From CAZTWC01 sp964617105 [NCBI: uncultured Myxococcia bacterium] (lineage in GTDB: Bacteria; CAZTWC01), in NCBI GenBank assembly GCA_964617105.1, contig CAZTWC010000093.1, forward strand, positions 1 to 12,476: 12,476 nt of DNA, given 5' to 3'. Positions 7,810-12,476 of the stretch are shown piece after piece; positions within the stretch are counted from its first letter, which is position 1, and each line of letters opens with the position of its first letter. Under the pieces are notes generated by a model. That model had not been told where the DNA came from and ran no database searches. It saw nothing but the letters and a program-made list of their open reading frames with translations. The position numbers and the translations under genes are program-made.

Positions 7810-8538
7810 ATGAAGATAAAAAAAATAATTGTTGTTGATGATGGAAGAGATTTTCTGAATACTTGCCGTATCGCTTTGAGAGGCCAGGGGTACGATATTA
7901 TGCGGGCCAAAAATTCAGCGGATGCGGTAGATTTGATGACAGAGGAGTTGCCAGACGCTATTTTTATCGACTTAGAATTTAGTAAGCCGGATGCCATAGA
8001 ATTTTGTCAATTGATAAAAAAGGAGATGTGTTATCCTTTTTTGGAAAGACTTCAAACCGTAATAGTGTTAGAACAGAAAAGAGTAATCGGCTCCAGGGAG
8101 GATTTTATTGATTTAACCGGGTGCAGCGATTATATTTTAAAACCGGTCAATATCCACCAACTCTATGTCACTTTGCAAAAAATGACCGAAAAATATCCAC
8201 GCCAGGCTTTGCGTTCGCCTATCAATATCTTAGTAAAATATGTCTGGGAAGGTGGCCAGGGCGATGATTTTACCAATTCCCTTTCCGATGGCGGCATTTT
8301 TATACTTACCCAAAATCTGTTGGCTTTGGATACTGAAATTGATCTGTCTTTTACTTTACCCGGTAACCATAAGGATATTTCCCATACAGTTAACTGCCGG
8401 GGCAGGGTCGCTCATATTTATGAGGTGGAGGAGAATAGAGATAGAGAAAGTCAGGGGATGGGCGTGCAGTTTATAAACTGTAGCCAACGGGACCAGATGC
8501 AGATCAGGAAGTATGTCGAGAAACTACTATTTACTTAG
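7810..8538 (+). CDS. Receiver-PilZ domain protein (probable c-di-GMP effector)
   Basis: A cytoplasmic signalling protein of 242 residues. Residues 4-125 form a receiver domain: acidic pair Asp10-Asp11, phosphoacceptor Asp54 (FIDLEF) and conserved Lys111 (YILKPVN). The switch Thr/Ser that follows beta4 is Glu88 (VIVLEQ), so signal propagation may differ or the domain may be locked. Residues ~130-240 are a PilZ domain of the kind frequent in deltaproteobacteria. Arg131 and Arg135 give the RxxxR c-di-GMP motif. The second motif reads SLSDGG (157-162), with Ser where Asp or Asn is usual. The rest follows the expected strands, GGIFI and GMGVQF. There is no DNA-binding domain, so output is likely through protein contact. 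Shine-Dalgarno TAAGGAAA (7796-7803) supports the ATG. It is the last gene before the shared terminator. It may be co-transcribed with the AOR genes or have its own promoter; no partner histidine kinase is in the window. Confidence 0.88.
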   Translation: MKIKKIIVVDDGRDFLNTCRIALRGQGYDIMRAKNSADAVDLMTEELPDAIFIDLEFSKPDAIEFCQLIKKEMCYPFLERLQTVIVLEQKRVIGSREDFIDLTGCSDYILKPVNIHQLYVTLQKMTEKYPRQALRSPINILVKYVWEGGQGDDFTNSLSDGGIFILTQNLLALDTEIDLSFTLPGNHKDISHTVNCRGRVAHIYEVEENRDRESQGMGVQFINCSQRDQMQIRKYVEKLLFT

Positions 8539-8562
8539 GGTTCACCCTTAGGGCTCCCACAC

Positions 8563-8608
8563 AAAAAAAGGCCGGTGCTAATATCTAATATTAGCACCGG
8601 CCTTTTTT
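8563..8608. terminator. Bidirectional intrinsic terminator between convergent genes
   Basis: A perfect 15-bp stem (GGCCGGTGCTAATAT at 8570-8584 and its complement at 8588-8602) encloses a 3-base loop. It is preceded by seven A (8563-8569) and followed by six T (8603-8608), so it reads as a hairpin plus U tract on both strands. It lies between the receiver-PilZ gene and the converging PKD-like gene and should end both transcripts. Confidence 0.93.
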
Positions 8609-8628
8609 ATTTTGTTAAGGTCGTTGAT

Positions 8629-8648
8629 AGCGGCGCATATGCGCCGCT
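8629..8648. repeat. Perfect 20-bp GC-rich palindrome
   Basis: AGCGGCGCAT is followed directly by its reverse complement, just 5 bases outside the stop codon of the - strand PKD-like gene. It has no loop and no adjacent T tract. It may be a second hairpin in the 3' end of that transcript (protecting the mRNA or helping termination), or a binding site. It is much more GC-rich than its surroundings. Confidence 0.6.
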
Positions 8649-8653
8649 CTTAA

Positions 8654-10270
8654 CTATTTGCCATAGACCTCATTGGGGCGTACTTGCGGGGCAACGCCAA
8701 ATGCGGGTTTGTAGGGACCGGGATCAGTTGGTTGGTACATTTTAGTGATATAGATATTAAGATCCGTATAATCATACCACTGTTCATGTTTCTCTTTTTT
8801 GGCGACTGATTTTTTATCGCCAATCTGAAAACGAAAACTTACCATTTGGGTATCTTTTTCCAACTCGCTCTTTTTCAGGGTCAAACTCCCCTCAACAGTT
8901 TCGTTGGGTCCGATGGTAGTACTGTCCAGAGAGATGTTTCCATATTTGTAGGAGTAGGCTTTTGGGGTCAAGTAGTTTTTCCAGAACAACTCTTTCCGTA
9001 TTTTAGAACCCTCTTTTTGTTCTTCAGTGCCGTAATGAGATACTTCCAAAAACTTAATAATACCTTCGTTCTTGCAGGTATTTTTTAATTTAAAAGAGAT
9101 TTCACAGGTGGAATCGTCACATTTGTCCTTACGGTCAACCAGGTAAATACGGGCAATTTTATTGCAACGGCGATCGGTTTGAATATAGATGGCATGAGAC
9201 TTAGAGTCTTTGGAACCATCGGAACCGTGAACTGTCAAAGTGACCAGTTGTCTGATATGATCATCGTTAAGTTCTCTCTCTTCGGTTTTGCTATCCATGT
9301 TATCAAAGTTGTATTCGTGAGTTATCCAAGTTTTATCACTTGTTTCGGTGTTGCCATCGCCGAACTGCCATTCGGTTTTGGTAATTTTAACACCTTCCAC
9401 CAAAGAGGGTTTAGCGATAAAGTAATATTTGGGTGTCATGGTGGTGCGGTCATGGTGATAGGAAAATTCCGCTTTTATTTTTTGTGTGGCGTCTTTTTGG
9501 ATATCGCAATTGCCCATTACTTCTACAGTAAAAGTTTTGGTGTCTGGCATATGGGTAGAGGCATCTTTATTGGTGGGATGGGCCCAGGCAGTAACTGTGT
9601 ATTTACCCGGTTTTTTAACTCTGCCGAATTCAGCCAAGCGGCCAGAGTTATAGTAAGTGTGACCGTCATGAGGATTCACCCAACTCCACAAATATTGAAC
9701 GGGATTTCCTTCATCGTCATCTGCCACCATTTCGATAACAGTGGTATCATTCAAGCATATTTTGGGGTTCCATACTTTAACGTCTTTGATATGGGTGCTC
9801 TTTTTGGCGCCGGTCATTTTCATGGCCAGGGATAAACTGACAGGGGCTTTGCCATCTTTTTCGAGTCGTTTGGTTCCGGCTGCTCCGGCAACTGCTTTTG
9901 AGGCGGTTTCCTGGGTGACCATAAAATCGACTGACGCGGAAGTTTTGGAAGTATCGGCAGTAATGGTTATTGAAACAGAGTATTTACCAGGTTTATCCGG
10001 GGCTACCCAAACGGCGCTGCAAGTCGGAAGGTTGATGTCTATGATTTTACCGCCAGTGGCGTTCCATTTGAAATTAGGTTTGTACTCATCGGAGAAATCA
10101 AGAAGTTCGCACAGCAAGTTATTATGCGATTTCATGGCTACCTGATGTCTCTCCTGGAACAGGTTTACTTTTAGAGTAACAGGGTCTTTGGCAGTCATAA
10201 CTGCAAAAAGAATGACGATAACAGCGATAATCAATACGATAACCGCGGTGAGTAGTTTGTTTTTTGGCAT
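8654..10270 (-). CDS. Membrane-anchored extracytoplasmic protein with PKD/Ig-like domains
   Basis: I cannot name this 538-residue protein. The start is ATG at 10270, because AAAGGAG (10277-10283) lies 6 bases upstream; an in-frame ATG at 10306 has no such site. Residues 6-26 form one membrane helix after a short basic N-terminus, so the rest probably lies outside the inner membrane, anchored or cleaved. Three beta-sandwich repeats follow. Domain 1 (~30-120) contains VWVAPDKPGKYSVSITI. Domain 2 (~160-252) contains YLWSWVNP and RVKKPGKYTVTAWA. Domain 3 (~262-366) contains the PKD hallmark EWQFGDG and a HEY motif. A fourth region (~370-510) is beta-rich and unassigned, with a Pro-rich tail. Eight cysteines (54, 84, 172, 255, 369, 384, 389, 399) suggest disulfides and an oxidising location. 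Such domains usually mediate protein or glycan contacts; no enzyme motif is seen. It lies downstream of a TPR lipoprotein gene on the same strand. Confidence 0.8.
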   Translation of the reverse strand: MPKNKLLTAVIVLIIAVIVILFAVMTAKDPVTLKVNLFQERHQVAMKSHNNLLCELLDFSDEYKPNFKWNATGGKIIDINLPTCSAVWVAPDKPGKYSVSITITADTSKTSASVDFMVTQETASKAVAGAAGTKRLEKDGKAPVSLSLAMKMTGAKKSTHIKDVKVWNPKICLNDTTVIEMVADDDEGNPVQYLWSWVNPHDGHTYYNSGRLAEFGRVKKPGKYTVTAWAHPTNKDASTHMPDTKTFTVEVMGNCDIQKDATQKIKAEFSYHHDRTTMTPKYYFIAKPSLVEGVKITKTEWQFGDGNTETSDKTWITHEYNFDNMDSKTEERELNDDHIRQLVTLTVHGSDGSKDSKSHAIYIQTDRRCNKIARIYLVDRKDKCDDSTCEISFKLKNTCKNEGIIKFLEVSHYGTEEQKEGSKIRKELFWKNYLTPKAYSYKYGNISLDSTTIGPNETVEGSLTLKKSELEKDTQMVSFRFQIGDKKSVAKKEKHEQWYDYTDLNIYITKMYQPTDPGPYKPAFGVAPQVRPNEVYGK

Positions 10271-10331
10271 AAGATACTCCTTTGTGGTAAAAAAAAATAG
10301 AAACAATTAATTTAAATCAAATAACGTCATA

Positions 10332-10360
10332 TGTATAATCTGTTACATTAAAAAAATCAA
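10332..10360 (-). promoter_or_regulatory. Candidate promoter for the PKD-like gene
   Basis: On the - strand a TTGATT (10355-10360) and TATACA (10332-10337) are spaced by 17 bases, in the gap between the TPR gene and the PKD-like gene. Transcription would begin about 55 bases before the ATG at 10270, in a leader carrying a nine-T run (10289-10297) just before the Shine-Dalgarno. The gap is AT-rich and such motifs arise easily there. Read-through from the TPR gene is equally possible, as no clear terminator separates them. Confidence 0.35.
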
Positions 10361-10391
10361 GAAAAAAGTAATGTTATTATTGTCCAGAATT

Positions 10392-11591
10392 TTATTGACC
10401 GACTATACTTTTAAATTCTTTAGTCTCTCTCAGAGGGTCCAATTCAGGATAATCTTTTTTGTTTAGTAAGACATTCTTTTTAATAGTAGGATTTAGGATA
10501 AGCGCCAGGTTGATTTCGGTTAAAGCCTTATCGAATTCTTTCTTTAAAATATAGGCAATGGCTGCGCTAATCCGAGCCATTGACTTGTAAAAATTTGCCT
10601 CGTAATCGGTCCTGTCACTTTTGAGTAAAAGATTTATATTTTCCAGCATCTTGTCCGGTTGGTTTATAAGATGGTAGTAATTACTGACCAGCAAGAATAT
10701 TTTCAATTCCTTATGGTGATATTTTTTTAGTAGCATTATCAAAGGCCTAGCCTTTTTTATTTGGTTATCCTCCAAATAAAGGTTACTTAAATTATAGAGG
10801 GCTGCCAAATCATTAGGATAAATATCCCTCAATTTTTCCCAGTTTTGAATAGCAGCCTGGGTATCTTTTTGCTCTGAAAATATTTTACCCAATTTTAGAT
10901 AGGCGCCTCTGTGTTTTGGGTCTTTAGACAGAGTCTTGTTAAGGTATTGAAGAGCCTTGTCTTTCTCCCCTTTTTGCATATTGATGACAGCGATGTTAAA
11001 AAATGCTTCCGCCCTTTGGGGCGCAAGTTCCTGTGCGGTTTTATACTCAACCATGGCTTCTTCAAATTTGCCCTTGGCCTCCAGAGCCTGTCCCAGATTG
11101 ATATAGGCATCGTAATAATCGGTCTTAATCTGGATGGCTTTGCGGTAATTTTTTATGGCCAGATCATAGTTGTTTTTTATTTGGAGACAATAAGCATAAA
11201 CAAAATAGGCCTGAGGCATATCCGCTTTATTGTCGATTGCTCTTTTTAGATATTCCAGGGCTTTGTCCAGTTCACCTAATTTAAAATAGCAAAAGCCCAG
11301 GTTATAGAGTACCTTAGAACTGGAAGGGTTTATAGCCAGCATTTTTTCATAGATTTGTTTAGCCTGGGCGTAACGATGTTTTTTGGCATACGTCCGGCCA
11401 AGATAGAAATAGGCGGCTTCATATTGTGGTTTTAAATCAATGGCTTTACGAAAGAAAAATATTGCCTGACTGAATTCACCACGGTCGTAATGCTCCACTC
11501 CTTGTTTGAAAATCTTTTCCTCTTTGTTACAGGAAAAGTTCCACAGAATGGATAATATAACTAAAAAAATCAACATTTTTTTCGATTGCAT
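10392..11591 (-). CDS. TPR-repeat protein, probable lipoprotein
   Basis: A 399-residue exported scaffold protein of unassigned role. The N-terminus has a basic start, a hydrophobic core (6-17) and Cys21, followed by NKEE, which suggests a lipoprotein signal peptide. The bases of the lipobox are atypical at the amino acid level (WNFSC, with Asn at -3), so simple secretion or membrane anchoring is an alternative. Residues ~24-290 are about eight tandem 34-residue TPR units. Repeated patterns of the type A..LG..Y...G....A...Y..A....P are clear at about 58, 92, 126, 160, 194 and 228. Residues 330-399 hold a further helical pair and a C-terminus with PELDPLRETKEFKSI, common in TPR proteins. The ATG has GGAGG (11599-11603) 7 bases upstream. 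TPR lipoproteins often act in envelope assembly, secretion or pilus machines. Its position upstream of the PKD-like gene suggests, but does not prove, a shared envelope function. Confidence 0.85.
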   Translation of the reverse strand: MQSKKMLIFLVILSILWNFSCNKEEKIFKQGVEHYDRGEFSQAIFFFRKAIDLKPQYEAAYFYLGRTYAKKHRYAQAKQIYEKMLAINPSSSKVLYNLGFCYFKLGELDKALEYLKRAIDNKADMPQAYFVYAYCLQIKNNYDLAIKNYRKAIQIKTDYYDAYINLGQALEAKGKFEEAMVEYKTAQELAPQRAEAFFNIAVINMQKGEKDKALQYLNKTLSKDPKHRGAYLKLGKIFSEQKDTQAAIQNWEKLRDIYPNDLAALYNLSNLYLEDNQIKKARPLIMLLKKYHHKELKIFLLVSNYYHLINQPDKMLENINLLLKSDRTDYEANFYKSMARISAAIAYILKKEFDKALTEINLALILNPTIKKNVLLNKKDYPELDPLRETKEFKSIVGQ

Positions 11592-11650
11592 CCAAGAACC
11601 TCCAGCAAAAATTTAGGATATGAAACCACTATAACCCAGTGGCCAGTAAT

Positions 11651-11679
11651 TTCATAATTGCACCATGAATATACTACAA
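11651..11679 (-). promoter_or_regulatory. Candidate promoter for the TPR gene
   Basis: On the - strand TTGTAG (11674-11679) and TATGAA (11651-11656) are spaced by 17 bases, about 60 bases before the TPR start codon. The -35 end touches the inverted repeat at 11678-11696. A second short repeat, CCACT/AGTGG (11626-11642), lies in the expected leader. Matches are moderate and the region is AT-rich, so this is tentative. Confidence 0.3.
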
Positions 11680-11696
11680 ATTTATATCATAAATTT
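11678..11696. repeat. AT-rich inverted repeat in the divergent spacer
   Basis: AAATTTAT and ATAAATTT flank the 3-base spacer ATC, a perfect 8+8 match. It lies between the divergent TPR and pssA genes, at the edge of the candidate TPR promoter, where an operator would be expected. Low base complexity makes a chance origin quite possible. Apart from this and the candidate promoters, the 276-base spacer shows nothing I can identify. Confidence 0.35.
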
Positions 11697-11775
11697 CCCG
11701 GGTTAGGCAAGTTATTAGTAACCTAAAATTAGAGCGAGCACCAGGGGAGTTGGTTATATAGTTCATCGAAAAAAT

Positions 11776-11807
11776 TTGCCTTAAAAACGTATTATGGTAT
11801 ATATAAT
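11776..11807 (+). promoter_or_regulatory. Candidate promoter for pssA
   Basis: TTGCCT (11776-11781) is followed after 16 bases by TATATA (11798-11803). A perfect TATAAT box overlaps it at 11802-11807 but at a 20-base spacing, so the exact -10 is uncertain. Transcription would begin about 55 bases ahead of the pssA ATG. Confidence 0.45.
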
Positions 11808-11867
11808 TATTAAAGTAATGATTGAGAGTCAGAAACAATTTCAGAAAAAAGTTGAGGGATATAAATA

Positions 11868-12476
11868 ATGCGCCTTTATCTAAAAGACTATGTAACTCTA
11901 GGCAATGCCTTTTGCGGTTTTTTGTCGATTATCATGGTGCTAAAGGGGGAGTTGTTTTGGGCTTGCAGTCTGGTTATGATCGGTTTTGTTTTTGATGCTT
12001 TTGACGGATTAGTTGCCAGGCTTACCAACTGTTTTAATCGTTTTGGCGCAGAATTGGACAATATTTCTGACTTGATTACCTACAGCGTGGCTCCTAGTTT
12101 TATTGTCTATCTGGCATTGAATCAGCGAATTCCTGAAATGGTCGATTACCCGTTGGCCAGGGAGATAGTTATAGTCTCAGTAGCATCGCTGCCTCTGCTA
12201 TTTGGGGTGGTCCGTTTTGCCCGTTTTATTGTAAACGAGATGGAATATCCGGGATTCTGGATAGGTGTGCCCAGACCGATTTCAGCAATGATTTATATCA
12301 GTCTTATACGCTCTCACCTGTATGCTTCCGACTTCAGTCCCTATTTGTTGGCCGGAGTGGTTATTCTCTTATCTATAATGAATTTAAGTTTTGTGCCGAT
12401 GATCAACCATCATCGAAATCGAAGCCAATGGCATACATGGTTGAAAGGTATTATTTATTATGGTAGTATAACTCTG
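11868..12476 (+). CDS. pssA: CDP-diacylglycerol-serine O-phosphatidyltransferase, 3' end outside window
   Basis: The first 203 codons of an integral membrane enzyme that joins CDP-diacylglycerol and L-serine to give phosphatidylserine, the precursor of phosphatidylethanolamine. The complete CDP-alcohol phosphotransferase signature (D-x2-DG-x2-AR-x8-G-x3-D-x3-D) runs from Asp43 to Asp68, with Asp43, Asp46, Asp64 and Asp68 all present. The N-terminal LGNAFCGFLSI and the later PGFWIGVPRPISA are typical of the PssA branch rather than PgsA or cardiolipin synthase. Several hydrophobic segments (about 10-26, 30-48, 70-84, 98-118) fit a multi-pass fold. A Shine-Dalgarno GAGGG (11854-11858) lies 9 bases before the ATG. 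In many related bacteria psd lies directly upstream; here a divergent TPR gene does, so a psd partner would have to be elsewhere. The reading frame is open to the last base, so the end is simply cut off. Confidence 0.9.
   Translation, partial: MRLYLKDYVTLGNAFCGFLSIIMVLKGELFWACSLVMIGFVFDAFDGLVARLTNCFNRFGAELDNISDLITYSVAPSFIVYLALNQRIPEMVDYPLAREIVIVSVASLPLLFGVVRFARFIVNEMEYPGFWIGVPRPISAMIYISLIRSHLYASDFSPYLLAGVVILLSIMNLSFVPMINHHRNRSQWHTWLKGIIYYGSITL

Noticed and set aside
9179-9835. Open frame of 218 codons opposite the PKD-like gene
   Set aside because: It lies wholly antisense to a well-supported gene, has no Shine-Dalgarno, and its composition looks like a reverse reading of beta-rich coding sequence.
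9741-10145. Open frame of 134 codons opposite the PKD-like gene
   Set aside because: Antisense shadow with no motif; the opposite strand has a complete gene with a strong ribosome binding site.
10271-10306. Upstream start (ATG 10306) for the PKD-like protein
   Set aside because: It would add a Phe-rich leader encoded by the poly-T tract, and the strong AAAGGAG fits the ATG at 10270.
1-12476. Defence island, phage, CRISPR or integrative element
   Set aside because: No nuclease, integrase, transposase, repeat array, toxin-antitoxin pair or tRNA junction is visible; the patatin and the cyclase could suggest cyclic-nucleotide defence, but the cyclase is a membrane CHASE2 type and the patatin is not beside it.

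Overview
The window carries eight protein genes on about 12.5 kb of moderately AT-rich DNA and looks like an ordinary chromosomal stretch of an anaerobic Gram-negative bacterium. Three things point to Desulfobacterota (the former Deltaproteobacteria) or a neighbouring candidate phylum: a CHASE2 adenylate cyclase, a receiver-PilZ protein, and a tungsten-type aldehyde:ferredoxin oxidoreductase (AOR) with a MoaD-like partner. This placement is inference from gene content. I see no tRNA, rRNA, CRISPR array, insertion sequence, phage gene or attachment site. No gene-free stretch exceeds 300 bases; the longest is the 276-base divergent spacer at 11592-11867.

Left block (179-8538, all + strand): a patatin-like lipid hydrolase with a receiver-like N-terminal region; adenylosuccinate lyase (purB); a membrane CHASE2 class III adenylate cyclase; AOR; a MoaD/ThiS-like small protein ending in Gly-Gly; and a receiver-PilZ protein. 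Gaps are 12-66 bases. The stop codon of the cyclase lies inside the Shine-Dalgarno sequence of the AOR gene, so these two at least are probably translated together. The block closes with a strong hairpin (8570-8602) whose A and T tracts let it serve both strands.

Right block (8654-11591, - strand, converging on that terminator): a membrane-anchored extracytoplasmic protein of PKD/Ig-like domains, preceded by a TPR-repeat probable lipoprotein. Both look like envelope proteins. A divergent promoter region then leads to phosphatidylserine synthase (pssA, + strand), which runs off the window end.

Working together: purB makes AMP (and so feeds ATP), the substrate pool of the neighbouring cyclase. 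The AOR and MoaD-like pair forms a tungsten/molybdenum-pterin enzyme module for aldehyde or carboxylate redox chemistry. The receiver-PilZ protein probably reads c-di-GMP. Patatin and PssA both touch phospholipid metabolism but lie at opposite ends and are not obviously linked.

The most interesting points are the degenerate receiver-like region fused to patatin, the coiled-coil insertion inside the CHASE2 domain, the cyclase-AOR translational junction, the receiver-PilZ protein lacking its switch Thr/Ser, and the cysteine-rich PKD-like protein of unknown role. I find no clear evidence of a wholly new defence or mobile system.
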